Assembly: GCF_014251995.1 (NCBI RefSeq)
Contig: NZ_CP059205.1
Coordinates: 186,001 to 250,000, forward strand
From: Blattabacterium cuenoti
GTDB taxonomy: Bacteria; Bacteroidota; Bacteroidia; Flavobacteriales; Blattabacteriaceae
Direction of reading: 5' to 3'
Length of the DNA: 64,000 nt
The notes under the pieces were generated by a model. The model made no database searches, was not told the origin of the DNA, and saw nothing but the letters and a program-made list of their open reading frames with translations. Of this stretch, positions 55,852 to 64,000 are shown one piece after another. The translations under genes and the position numbers were made by a program. The number at the start of each line of letters is the position of its first letter. Position 1 is the stretch's first letter.

Positions 55852-56490
55852 ATTTTTATTATAAATTTTATAATCACTTTTTTTATAGTTTTTTTTTCTG
55901 TTTTTTTTTCATTATATGGAAATTCGGGAAAAAAATATGAAAGAATATTTATCAGAAAAAGAAAACAGAAAATAATATACAATAAAGATTATGCTCCCTC
56001 AAAAGATTATTTTAAAATAGTTAAGAAAAAATTATTTAGGCATAATACAAAAGAACGTATCGTGGAAAAAGCTAAAAACTACATGTTTACTCCATATAGA
56101 TATGGAGGAAGAACAAAAATGGGAATTGATTGTTCTGCTCTAATAAAAAATATTTTTTCCCATTATAAAATCTCTTTACCTAGAATTTCTTATCATCAAT
56201 CTAAAATAGGTTTTTTTATTCCAAAAAATAAAATAGAAAAAGGAGATCTTTTATTTTTTTCTACAAGAACAAGAAGTATTTCAAATAAAATAAACCATGT
56301 AGGATTAGTGATTGGTGTAAATTATAATCAAATATTTTTTATTCATGCTTCCACATCTCATGGAGTAATTATATCTCATTTACATCAAAAATATTGGGAT
56401 AAAAGATTTGTTATGGCAAGAAGAATTTTATTTATTTCTCATAATAATCAACCAAAAATCCCAATGATTTCAAATCGTTCCAGAAATTAG
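55852..56490 (+). CDS. Secreted NlpC/P60 peptidase with no ordinary start codon
   Basis: Probable peptidoglycan endopeptidase. The catalytic domain has TPYRYGGRTKMGIDCSALIKNIF with the Cys nucleophile, INHVGLVIG with the His, and the third-residue region FFIHAS. An ordinary start exists only at GTG 56062, just before the domain. The frame is open back to 55849 and encodes a hydrophobic signal peptide (FIITFFIVFFSVFFSLYG) and a basic linker, yet lacks ATG, GTG and TTG. Translation from ATT at 55852 or 55858, or a TTG start at 55829 or 55832 joined by slippage on the six A at 55847-55852, would restore the full protein. Coordinates assume ATT. It overlaps the convergent aroA by 59 bp. Confidence 0.75.
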   Translation: MFIINFIITFFIVFFSVFFSLYGNSGKKYERIFIRKRKQKIIYNKDYAPSKDYFKIVKKKLFRHNTKERIVEKAKNYMFTPYRYGGRTKMGIDCSALIKNIFSHYKISLPRISYHQSKIGFFIPKNKIEKGDLLFFSTRTRSISNKINHVGLVIGVNYNQIFFIHASTSHGVIISHLHQKYWDKRFVMARRILFISHNNQPKIPMISNRSRN

Positions 56491-57688
56491 GATATGATTT
56501 TTCTACAACATTTGGTTCTTCTATTTGTAAAAAAGGAGAACATAATCCAAATGGAGAAAATGACATTGCCATTCTATGATCTTGATAAGTTTTTATCCTT
56601 ACAAAAGTATTGATTTTTTTTTTGTAAAAATCTATAATTTCTAAGCATGAATCTGTAATCTTGGTGATTATACCAAATTTTAATAATTCTTCTCTTAATG
56701 CAAATAATCTATCTGTTTCTTTAATTTTTAATGTTTCCAATCCTTTTAAACTGCATTTTATTCCAAGAATTGCACAAGTAACAACAATAGTTTGTGCAAT
56801 ATCTGGGGTTTTATCTAATTTTAGATTAATAAATTTTTTATAAAAAAAATTAGAATTTTTTCTTAGAGTAATTACTCCTTTCTTATTAAAAGAAGTGCAT
56901 ACTCCAAAATTGTTTTTATATATAGAGACAATTTCTTTATCTCCTTGTAAACTTTCTTCATTATATGAGGATAAAGTAATATTACTATTTTTTGCGATTG
57001 CAGATATAGAGTAATAATAAGATGCAGAACTCCAATCTGATTCTATATAAAAAGTTTTTTTTCCTTTATTTATAGTTGGATAAATATGGATAAAATTTTT
57101 TTCCCAAGAAACTTTTATTCCAATCATAGTTAGCAAATCAAAAGTCATTTTTATGTATGGAATAGATGTTATATGTCCCTTTAAATAAATTCTAAGTCCT
57201 GTCTTGAATTTATTGGCTACTAACATTAAAGATGTAATATATTGACTACTAATTTTTGCATTTATATCTACATTTCCTCCTAAAATTTTTTTCCCAAAAA
57301 TTTTTATTGGTGGATATCCATTGTTTTCTAAAAAATTGATTTTAGATCCCAACTTTCTTAGAGCTTCTACAAGTCCAAGTATAGGTCTTTCTTTCATTCT
57401 ATTTGACCCTGTTAATATGATTTCTTTTCCTTCTTGTATAGCAAAATAAGAAGTTAAAAAACGCATAGCAGTTCCTGCGTGATGAACGTTTATTATATTA
57501 GATGTACTTTCTAAACTTTTTTTTAATATTTTTGTATCTTCACAATTCGAAAGATTTTTAATCTGAATATTGTCATTATAAATAGCTTTTAAAATTAAAA
57601 GACGATTAGATAAACTTTTTGATCCTGTTATAGATATAAAACCGGATAATGAATTATTTTTTTTATAAAGATTAATATAAGAAGACAT
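56432..57688 (-). CDS. aroA: 3-phosphoshikimate 1-carboxyvinyltransferase (EPSP synthase)
   Basis: Condenses shikimate 3-phosphate with phosphoenolpyruvate in the chorismate pathway. The 418 residues contain SGFISITGSKSLSNRLLILKA, the central HHAGTAMRFLTSYFA (divergent form of the GNAGTA motif), SSQYITSLMLVAN, DWSSASYYY and KETDRLFALREEL with KTYQDHRMAMSFSP. Length is normal. The last 59 bp overlap the opposite-strand peptidase gene. Confidence 0.94.
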   Translation of the reverse strand: MSSYINLYKKNNSLSGFISITGSKSLSNRLLILKAIYNDNIQIKNLSNCEDTKILKKSLESTSNIINVHHAGTAMRFLTSYFAIQEGKEIILTGSNRMKERPILGLVEALRKLGSKINFLENNGYPPIKIFGKKILGGNVDINAKISSQYITSLMLVANKFKTGLRIYLKGHITSIPYIKMTFDLLTMIGIKVSWEKNFIHIYPTINKGKKTFYIESDWSSASYYYSISAIAKNSNITLSSYNEESLQGDKEIVSIYKNNFGVCTSFNKKGVITLRKNSNFFYKKFINLKLDKTPDIAQTIVVTCAILGIKCSLKGLETLKIKETDRLFALREELLKFGIITKITDSCLEIIDFYKKKINTFVRIKTYQDHRMAMSFSPFGLCSPFLQIEEPNVVEKSYPNFWNDLKSLGFLVDYYEK

Positions 57689-57691
57689 ATT

Positions 57692-58030
57692 TTATTTTAA
57701 TTTTTCATTTTTATGGTGTCTTTTATGGTCCCTTATTTCTTTTTTCTTTAATTTCTTATGAAAACATTCTTCTAAATTGATTCCATTTTGATTTGCTAAA
57801 CAAATTACAACAAATAATACATCTGATAATTCTTCTCCAAGATCTTCATTTTTTTCCTGAAAATTATTTTTTCTAGATTGTTCTCCATAACGTCTAGCAA
57901 TAATTCTAGAAACCTCACCAACTTCCTCTGATAAGAGAATGGTATTGGTTAACACATCAAAATAACGAACTCCATGAGTTAAAATCCAATCATGAACCAA
58001 TTTTTGTATATTTTTAATTTCCAATTTCAA
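57692..58030 (-). CDS. MazG-like nucleotide pyrophosphohydrolase
   Basis: All-alpha NTP pyrophosphohydrolase, probably clearing non-canonical nucleotides. The 112 residues show the family metal-binding pattern: LLSEEVGEVSRII (EExxE) and, after a short spacer, DLGEELSDVLFVVICLAN (ExxD). It is close in size to single-domain MazG/YpjD-type proteins, with a basic His/Lys tail. The substrate is unknown. It starts inside the transketolase C-subunit stop (4-bp overlap) and ends 3 bp before aroA. Confidence 0.87.
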   Translation of the reverse strand: MKLEIKNIQKLVHDWILTHGVRYFDVLTNTILLSEEVGEVSRIIARRYGEQSRKNNFQEKNEDLGEELSDVLFVVICLANQNGINLEECFHKKLKKKEIRDHKRHHKNEKLK

Positions 58031-59007
58031 TTTTTCTTTTTTCCTTTTTTTCCTATTAAAAGTTTTATTTTCTTAATAATAGCATTACGATCAATATTAT
58101 ATTTTTTTAAAAGTTCCATAGGTTTCCCACTTTCCCCAAAAATGTCATCTACAGCTATAAAGCTTTGTTGAACAAAACATCTATTAGTAGTTAGTATTCT
58201 TGCTACACTTTCTCCTAACCCTCCCCAATAATTATGCTCTTCCGCAGTTAAAATACATTTTGTTTTATTTACAGATCTAATAATAGATTTTTCATCTAAT
58301 GGTTTTATTGTGTGAATATTAATGATTTCACATTCTATTCCTTCTTTTTGATACAAAACTTTAGAGGCTTCTAAAACTTCCCATACTAAATGTCCTGTGC
58401 AGACAACAGTAATATCTTTTCCTTTTGTTAGTAAAACAGCTTTTCCAATTTCAAAAACTTGATTTTTATCTGTAAAATTAGCTACGGCAGGACGTCCAAA
58501 ACGTAAATATACTGGTCCAAAATAATCAGCTATGGCTAAAGTTGCAGAATAAGTTTGATTATAATCACACGTATTAATAACAGTCATTCCAGGCAACATC
58601 TTCATCATACCAATATCTTCTAAACTTTGATGTGTCGCACCATCTTCACCTAAAGTAAGTCCAGAATGAGAAGCGCATATTTTTACATTTTTATGAGAAT
58701 AAGCAATAGATTGGCGTATTTGATCATATACACGAGAAGTTGCAAAATTAGCAAATGTTCCAGCGAATGGAATATATTCACCAATGGTCAGTCCAGCTGC
58801 TATTCCCATCATATTAGCTTCTGCTATTCCGATTTGGAAAAATCTTTCGGGAAATTTTTTAGAAAATTGATTCATAAATAAAGAACTAGTCAGGTCTGCA
58901 CACAAGGCTACTATTTTGGTATTTTTTTCTCCCAAAAAAGTTAAAGCTTCTCCAAATCCAGCTCTGGTTTCTTTTAATCCTTTGTTTTCATACTGTTTCA
59001 TATTCAT
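58027..59007 (-). CDS. Transketolase, C-terminal subunit
   Basis: Pyrimidine-binding and C-terminal domains of a two-gene transketolase. The 326 residues include TRAGFGEALTFLGEKNTKIVALCADLTSS, the catalytic-region RFFQIGIAEANMMGIAAGLTIG, FAGTFANFATSRVYDQIRQSIAYS, HSGLTLGEDGATHQSLEDIGMM and a C-terminal domain with DIFGESGKPMELLKKY. It works with the N-subunit at 59232, upstream on the same strand, but 224 bp separate them. It supplies erythrose 4-phosphate for chorismate and pentose phosphates. Confidence 0.93.
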   Translation of the reverse strand: MNMKQYENKGLKETRAGFGEALTFLGEKNTKIVALCADLTSSLFMNQFSKKFPERFFQIGIAEANMMGIAAGLTIGEYIPFAGTFANFATSRVYDQIRQSIAYSHKNVKICASHSGLTLGEDGATHQSLEDIGMMKMLPGMTVINTCDYNQTYSATLAIADYFGPVYLRFGRPAVANFTDKNQVFEIGKAVLLTKGKDITVVCTGHLVWEVLEASKVLYQKEGIECEIINIHTIKPLDEKSIIRSVNKTKCILTAEEHNYWGGLGESVARILTTNRCFVQQSFIAVDDIFGESGKPMELLKKYNIDRNAIIKKIKLLIGKKGKKKN

Positions 59008-59231
59008 ATCATATAATTCTTTTTTAATTTTTCAATTTTTATTTATAATTTTTTTATAATCATTCACGTTACGATTTTTGTGTGGTTTATATCATAATTG
59101 TGATCATAATAACAACTTATTTTTGAATGAAACATAAACATAATACACATGCTATTATTATGTATGCAAACAAAAATTTTGCAATAATATTCTTAATCAT
59201 ATTTTATTGAAAAATATATTGTGTTCTAAAT
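59008..59231. other. Spacer between the two transketolase genes
   Basis: This 224-bp gap separates two genes that are usually adjacent. It is AT-rich with no open frame of note, no recognisable RNA gene and no minus-strand TAnnTTTG box. Several short inverted pieces (for example around CATAATTGTGATCATAAT near 59091) could form weak hairpins. I see no remnant of a lost gene. Confidence 0.5.
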
Positions 59232-60098
59232 TTATGATATGGGATAATCTTCTAATGAACTTTCACTTAATTTAAGTTGAAGTAAAGCTTTTTCTAATTC
59301 TTTTTTGTTAGGATATTTACCATGCCAGGTATTATCTCCTACCATAAAATCTACTCCATACCCCATTTGGGTATATAGAATAATTAAAATAGGTTTTCCT
59401 TTACCAATTTCATTTTTCGCGTTTTTTAAAATATTAATAACTTTTTCTATATTGTTTCCTTCTAATTCCTCTAAAACTTTCCAATTAAAAGATTCGAATT
59501 TTTTTCTTAAGTTTCCGAGAGATAAAACCTCGTCTGTTGTTCCATCTATTTGTTGTCTATTGTAATCAACAGTTGCTATGTAGTTATCTATATTTTTTGA
59601 TCCTGCATATAATATTGATTCCCAAATTTGTCCCTCATTTAACTCCCCATCTCCATGTAGACTGTAAATAATCCTATCAAATTCTTTATTTAATTTTTTG
59701 GATAAAGCAGCACCAATAGCTACAGACATTCCTTGTCCTAAAGAACCAGAAGAAATACGGATTCCTGGAAGTCCATCATGAACAGAAGGATGTCCTTGTA
59801 AACGTGAATTTAGTTTTCTGAAAGTAGATAACTCTTTAACTGGAAAAAATCCAGAACGGGACAATATACTATAATAAACAGGAGAAATATGTCCATTAGA
59901 TAAAAAAAATAAATCTTCATTTTTCCCATTCATAGTAAATTTTGTAGCATTATAATGCATTATTTCATGATATAATGCTACAAAATATTCTGTACATCCT
60001 AAAGATCCTCCGGGATGCCCAGATTTTGCATTATGAACCATACGTAAAATATCTCTTCTTACCTGAGAACATAAATTCTTTAAATATTGTATATTCAT
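59232..60098 (-). CDS. Transketolase, N-terminal (thiamine-diphosphate) subunit
   Basis: The 288 residues hold the diphosphate-binding half: RRDILRMVHNAKSGHPGGSLGCTEYF, FFLSNGHISPVYYSIL, GHPSVHDGLPGIRISSGSLGQGMSVAIGAALS, and the GDG motif SLHGDGELNEGQIWES followed by ATVDYNRQQIDG. Split transketolases are common in Bacteroidetes. The upstream gap to smpB (60099-60301) is non-coding. Confidence 0.94.
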   Translation of the reverse strand: MNIQYLKNLCSQVRRDILRMVHNAKSGHPGGSLGCTEYFVALYHEIMHYNATKFTMNGKNEDLFFLSNGHISPVYYSILSRSGFFPVKELSTFRKLNSRLQGHPSVHDGLPGIRISSGSLGQGMSVAIGAALSKKLNKEFDRIIYSLHGDGELNEGQIWESILYAGSKNIDNYIATVDYNRQQIDGTTDEVLSLGNLRKKFESFNWKVLEELEGNNIEKVINILKNAKNEIGKGKPILIILYTQMGYGVDFMVGDNTWHGKYPNKKELEKALLQLKLSESSLEDYPIS

Positions 60099-60301
60099 TA
60101 TTCTTTATCTTTTAATTAAAGACTCATTAAAACATTAATCATTAATTGTGAAGTGTATTTATTAAGTGTAGTGTAATATTTTATATTTATTTTTGTTTTT
60201 TTAATTATTTAAGTTGTTATAAATGCCAATGCACTATTTATTTAATTGTTTTTGATTTATACAATTATAATTACAATTACAAAAGTAATGATTAATTATT
60301 T

Positions 60302-60754
60302 ATGTTTATGAGCATTTTAAATAGGAAGGCTAAGTTTCAGTATCATTTTTTAGAGTATTATATAGCTGGAATCCAACTTCTTGGAACAGAAATGAAATCT
60401 ATTAGGCAACACAAAGTTAGTCTTTCGGAAAGTTTTTGTCAAATGACTAATGGGGAATTATACTCTATTAATATGTATATATCCGAATATAAATTCGGGA
60501 CTAATTGTAATCATTCAAGTAGAAGACAAAGAAAATTATTGTTGAAAAAAAAAGAATTAAAAAAAATTAATAAAAAATTGAAAAATAAAGGATTAACCAT
60601 TATTCCTGTTGAATTATTTATTAATAATAAAGGATATGCAAAACTAAAAATAGTTTTGGCTAAAGGAAAAAAAATATACGATAAACGTGAATCTTTAAGA
60701 AAAAGGGATTCAATAAGAGAAATTGAGAGAAGCAAAACAATACCTCCAACCTAA
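60302..60754 (+). CDS. smpB: SsrA-binding protein SmpB
   Basis: Delivers tmRNA to stalled ribosomes. The 150 residues show NRKAKFQYHFLEYYIAGIQLLGTEMKSIRQHKVSLSESFC, NGELYSINMYISEYKFG, and the basic C-terminal tail KKIYDKRESLRKRDSIREIER that reaches into the mRNA channel. Start at MFMSIL or two codons later (MSIL). The tmRNA gene was not seen in this window. A TATTTTTG element at 60188-60195 is a possible -7 box. Confidence 0.95.
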   Translation: MFMSILNRKAKFQYHFLEYYIAGIQLLGTEMKSIRQHKVSLSESFCQMTNGELYSINMYISEYKFGTNCNHSSRRQRKLLLKKKELKKINKKLKNKGLTIIPVELFINNKGYAKLKIVLAKGKKIYDKRESLRKRDSIREIERSKTIPPT

Positions 60755-60836
60755 GAAAAATTGTATTTTTTTATTTTCAAAATCAAATATTATTTATTAA
60801 ATTAACAATAATGACACAAATGAAATTTATAGTTTT

Positions 60837-62192
60837 ATGAAAAACGCAAACTTTTTTATTATTACTCTATTTTTTACTCTTTTTTCGTTTTTTTCTCTTC
60901 ATGCTTATTATTCCTATTATCCCTCTGCTTATTTCCAGAATTTGAAGGAAGAAGAAGAGAAAGGAAAATGGCTTCTTAAATTAGGATTATATGACATTAA
61001 TTATTATCCCATAAGATCTCCTTTTAAAGGGATTTTTGAAAAAGATCATAATAGTATTAGTCCTGTTGTTTCTAATTTAGAACTAGAATATAGTATTAAA
61101 AGAAATATGGGATTGTACTTTGATGCGTCATTAGGAATGATAAACAATAAAAGATGGAAATCAGAAAATGATCTTTTTGTAAAGATAAGTAATGGAGTAA
61201 CCTACTACATTTTACCTCATCACAAATTTGATCCCTATTTACGAGTAGGAGCAGGTTATCATAAATTTAAGGGATATATAGAGAGAGAACTAAAAATTGA
61301 AGATGGAAAATATTTACAAACATCTAGAGATTATTTTCTATTATTAGATGGAGGTGTAGGAATGAATATATGGATGGCTCCCAATTTTGGAATAAATTTT
61401 AATACTACTTACAATCATATTTTTGAAAGTAGAGCAGAAGATTATCTTAATTTTTGGAAACATAATTTAGGTTTTGTTTTCCGTTTTGGAAACGAACAAA
61501 TTAATAACGAAAATCAGGAGGAAGAAATAGATAGAAGTCAAGAGTATTATGGAATTCAAGACCATTCTTACTTTCCAATAATAGAAAAAAGAGGAAGAGT
61601 AGAAGAAAAAATTTGTTGTCAAACCCAGAAAGAAAAAGAAAAAAAAGATAATAAAAATAATAATAAAAAAGACTCCGATGATAATAATAAGAGTCTTAAT
61701 AAAGATTCCGATAATGATGAAGTATTAGATCAAGAAGATTTATGTCCAAATCAAACAGGATTAAGAAAATTTAAAGGATGTCCTGATACAGATCAAGATA
61801 ATATTCCAGATAATGAAGATGATTGCCCAAAAAAATTCGGGAAAAAAGAAAACAAAGGATGCCCCGATATATTTTTTAGACCTATTTCATTTGGAATAAA
61901 AAAATTTACATTAACACCTCTTCACCTGAGAATTATTGGTGACATTGCTGATGTAATAACCAATTATTTTCCTAAATCTAAATTTTATGTAGATGGATAT
62001 ACAGATTCTAATGGTAAACCTCGTTATAATAAAATGCTGGCTATGAGAAGAGCAAATGCAGTATTAAAAGCTCTAATTGAAAAAGGGATAGATCCTAATA
62101 AATTAGAAGCTAGAGGGTTAACGGATGGAGGAAAAAATAGTAAAAATAAAAAAGGAAAACGTGTTGTTGAAATAGTAATGAAGAAATATTAA
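60837..62192 (+). CDS. OmpA-family outer-membrane protein with calcium-binding repeats
   Basis: Outer-membrane barrel that also anchors to peptidoglycan. The 451 residues start with a signal peptide (about 1-23), continue with an eight-stranded-type barrel region (about 40-220, alternating aromatic strands), a highly charged Lys/Asp/Asn linker, two thrombospondin type-3 repeats (DSDNDEVLDQEDLCPNQ and DTDQDNIPDNEDDCPKK), and a C-terminal OmpA domain with FYVDGYTDSNGKPRYN and MRRANAVLKALIEKGIDPNKLEARG. This is the standard Bacteroidetes OmpA/OprF layout. Confidence 0.93.
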   Translation: MKNANFFIITLFFTLFSFFSLHAYYSYYPSAYFQNLKEEEEKGKWLLKLGLYDINYYPIRSPFKGIFEKDHNSISPVVSNLELEYSIKRNMGLYFDASLGMINNKRWKSENDLFVKISNGVTYYILPHHKFDPYLRVGAGYHKFKGYIERELKIEDGKYLQTSRDYFLLLDGGVGMNIWMAPNFGINFNTTYNHIFESRAEDYLNFWKHNLGFVFRFGNEQINNENQEEEIDRSQEYYGIQDHSYFPIIEKRGRVEEKICCQTQKEKEKKDNKNNNKKDSDDNNKSLNKDSDNDEVLDQEDLCPNQTGLRKFKGCPDTDQDNIPDNEDDCPKKFGKKENKGCPDIFFRPISFGIKKFTLTPLHLRIIGDIADVITNYFPKSKFYVDGYTDSNGKPRYNKMLAMRRANAVLKALIEKGIDPNKLEARGLTDGGKNSKNKKGKRVVEIVMKKY

Positions 62193-62206
62193 ATTAACAA
62201 AAAAAT

Positions 62207-62234
62207 AAAAAAACCTCAATCTTAAGAGGTTTTT
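62207..62234. terminator. Bidirectional terminator between the OmpA gene and tatC
   Basis: AAAAACCTC and GAGGTTTTT form a stem around an AT-rich loop in the gap between two convergent genes, with A-runs before and T-runs after. Each strand therefore sees a hairpin followed by T residues. Ends are approximate by a base or two. Confidence 0.8.
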
Positions 62235-63026
62235 TTATTTTTTTATAGAAATAGAAAAAGAAACACATATGCTAATTTGATAAAGAATTAATAATGGAAT
62301 TAAAACAATTATTGTACTAAGAATATCTCCAGGAGTAATAGCAGAAGCGATCACTAACATTATTAGAAATGCATGTTTTCTATATCTTTTTAAAAAAAGG
62401 TGAGATACTAATTCCAATTTAGTAAGAAAAAATATAAAAAATGGAAATAAAAACATTATTCCCATAGATAAAGAAGAATGAACAATCAAAGAAATATAAT
62501 CCGACAAATCGAATATATTTTTAGGAACATTACTTATTCTGAAATAATATCCAAAATTAATTAAGAATGGAAATAATACGAAATAACCAAAAAGAATACC
62601 TAACATAAATAAAATAGGAACTATTATAAATATTTTTATAGAAAATTTTTTTTCTTTATCTGAAAGAGCTGGTTTGATAAACTTCCAAAACTCATAGAAT
62701 GTATAAGGAAAAGATAAAATAATTCCTCCTATAAAACAGGTCCATATATAAACATTGAATTGTCCAAATATTTGTCTATTTTGTATTTCTAAATTTTTTT
62801 GTAAAAAAGAAATAGAATGAACTTTAAAAAAAGGATTTGTAAATTTATGAAGAATACGATAAGTAATAAAATCTTTTTTAGACGGAGCAAAAATAATATA
62901 ATCATACACGATTTTTTTATTATTCATTAATACAACCGTTGCAATGATTATTGCAATGATACAATGAATTAAACGATTTCTTAATTCTTCAATATGCTCT
63001 AAAAACGAAATTTTATTTTCTTTCAT
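62235..63026 (-). CDS. tatC: Sec-independent protein translocase TatC
   Basis: Core of the twin-arginine translocon in the inner membrane. The 263 residues have the N-terminal ISFLEHIEELRNRLIHCI, six hydrophobic segments, the conserved SFPYTFYEFWKFIKPALSDKEKK loop, YYFRIS and ASAITPGDILSTIIVLIPLLILYQISI. A TatA partner is not in this window. Length is normal. Confidence 0.94.
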   Translation of the reverse strand: MKENKISFLEHIEELRNRLIHCIIAIIIATVVLMNNKKIVYDYIIFAPSKKDFITYRILHKFTNPFFKVHSISFLQKNLEIQNRQIFGQFNVYIWTCFIGGIILSFPYTFYEFWKFIKPALSDKEKKFSIKIFIIVPILFMLGILFGYFVLFPFLINFGYYFRISNVPKNIFDLSDYISLIVHSSLSMGIMFLFPFFIFFLTKLELVSHLFLKRYRKHAFLIMLVIASAITPGDILSTIIVLIPLLILYQISICVSFSISIKK

Positions 63027-63115
63027 TCATAATTGAAATTAATTAAAATAGATAATTAAATTTTTTATAATATTCGTTAAACATTATTTAATAAAAAAAT
63101 AAAAATATAAATTCA

Positions 63116-64000
63116 ATGAAATGTGGAATTATAGGTCTTCCTAACACAGGAAAATCTACATTTTTTAATTTTATTTCTAATTCAAACGTTTTATCAGAAA
63201 ATTTTCCTTTTTGTACTATAGAACCAAATTATGGAATGACAAGGGTTCCAGACCAAAGATTATATGAATTGGAAAAAATCATTAATCCAATAAAAATTAT
63301 TCCATCTGAAATAAAAATAGTAGATATAGCTGGAATTATTAAAGGTTCTCATAAAGGAGATGGGTTAGGAAATAAATTTTTATCTCATATTCGTGAAACA
63401 AATGTCATAATTCATATGATACGTTTATTTCAAGATGTTAGCGTTTCACATGTAGAAGGATCTATAAATCCTATCAGAGATAAAGAAATAATTGATATGG
63501 AATTACAATTAAAAGATCTGGAAACAATAGAAAATAGATTAAAAAATGTTAAAACAAAAAAAAATAAATCTATAACAAATACATTAGAAAGTGTTCTTTC
63601 TTTTCTAAGAAGTGGAAAAAATATTAGGACATATCCATTTGTAAAAGATGAAAAAAAATATATAAAAGATTTACAACTTTTAACTATTAAACCTGTTCTT
63701 TATGTATGTAATACTGATGAGGTTACAAATGAAAAAATCAATACATATATAAAAGAATTGAAAAAAATTGTAAAAACAGAAGGTTCTATTTTGATTATTT
63801 TATCATTGATCAAAAATCGTTCTTCAGATAAAATTGATCAAATTTTGAAAAAAGCCTATCAATTATTGAACTTGCAAAGTTTTTTCACCGTTAGTAAAAA
63901 AGAAATCCGATCCTGGACTATTCCTAGTCTGTGTACTGCTTATGAAGCATCTTCAGTTATTCATACAGATTTTAAAAAAGGATTTATAAGAGCAGAAATA
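63116..64000 (+). CDS. ychF: Ribosome-binding ATPase YchF (3' end beyond window)
   Basis: OBG-like P-loop NTPase that binds ribosomes. The frame is open for 295 codons to the window end. It starts MKCGIIGLPNTGKSTFFN (P-loop GLPNTGKST), then PFCTIEPNYGMTRVPDQRL, VDIAGIIKGSHKGDGLGNKFL, YVCNTDE in the place of the NKxE-type motif, a helical arm, and the start of the TGS domain with VIHTDFKKGFIRAEI. Only the last part of the TGS domain should be missing. Confidence 0.94.
   Translation, partial: MKCGIIGLPNTGKSTFFNFISNSNVLSENFPFCTIEPNYGMTRVPDQRLYELEKIINPIKIIPSEIKIVDIAGIIKGSHKGDGLGNKFLSHIRETNVIIHMIRLFQDVSVSHVEGSINPIRDKEIIDMELQLKDLETIENRLKNVKTKKNKSITNTLESVLSFLRSGKNIRTYPFVKDEKKYIKDLQLLTIKPVLYVCNTDEVTNEKINTYIKELKKIVKTEGSILIILSLIKNRSSDKIDQILKKAYQLLNLQSFFTVSKKEIRSWTIPSLCTAYEASSVIHTDFKKGFIRAEI

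Noticed and set aside
1-64000. CRISPR arrays, insertion sequences, prophage or toxin-antitoxin genes
   Set aside because: No repeat-spacer pattern, transposase motif, terminal repeats or phage-like genes were seen on either strand.

Overview
This window is a dense, extremely AT-rich stretch of a reduced bacterial chromosome. The protein families, gene orders and promoter-like motifs point to a Bacteroidetes (Flavobacteriales) intracellular symbiont, most likely Blattabacterium, the cockroach fat-body endosymbiont. Supporting traits are a fused alpha/beta 2-oxo-acid dehydrogenase E1, a two-gene transketolase, a CcoN-CcoO fusion with CcoS, CcoQ, CcoP and FixH, TAnnTTTG-type -7 boxes, little sign of Shine-Dalgarno sequences, very short intergenic regions, and no mobile elements or phage genes. 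Complete his and trp operons argue against the Cryptocercus and Mastotermes lineages, which are recalled as having lost several amino-acid pathways. The genus assignment is inference from gene content; no search was run.

Layout. 71-6369 (minus): a glycerol cassette (glpD, glpK, glpF) runs into the thrS-infC-rpmI-rplT translation operon. ThrRS has lost its N-terminal TGS and editing domains, and infC appears to start at ATA or ATC. 6490-13217 (minus): ffh, argS, ilvE and the fused E1. 13332-25558 (mixed strands): ndk, lemA, a TPM-domain protein, valS, folA, a bifunctional-nuclease-like protein, an unrecognised lipoprotein with a strong terminator, pdhB, metF, serS, rsmA, folD and queE. 25575-32895 (minus): the histidine operon hisG-D-C-B-H-A-F-IE. 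33067-37674: xth, tRNA-Lys, aroK, tilS, serC and a PLP-binding protein. 37661-44090 (minus): the tryptophan operon trpE-G-D-C-F-B-A.

44584-54422 (plus): a glucosaminidase, gcvH, then the cytochrome cbb3 oxidase locus (ccoI, ccoS, ccoNO, ccoQ, ccoP, fixH) and a malic enzyme. 54419-60098 (minus apart from one peptidase gene): murI, rpsT, tRNA-Glu, an NlpC/P60 peptidase with no ordinary start codon, aroA, a MazG-like pyrophosphohydrolase and the split transketolase. 60302-64000: smpB, an OmpA-family porin, tatC and the 5' part of ychF.

How it fits together. Transketolase, aroK, aroA and serC feed the trp operon, and folD, metF and gcvH handle one-carbon units. Glycerol and malate oxidation can supply reductant to the cbb3 oxidase. 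This suits a nutritional symbiont that makes essential amino acids from host-supplied carbon and nitrogen. The most interesting signals are terminator-like hairpins in the 5' leaders of both the his and trp operons and a Ser-to-Tyr change in the LLES motif of TrpE, the site linked to tryptophan feedback inhibition. Also notable are the ThrRS without an editing domain and the NlpC/P60 gene whose only ordinary upstream start is separated from it by a frame shift at a poly(A) run.
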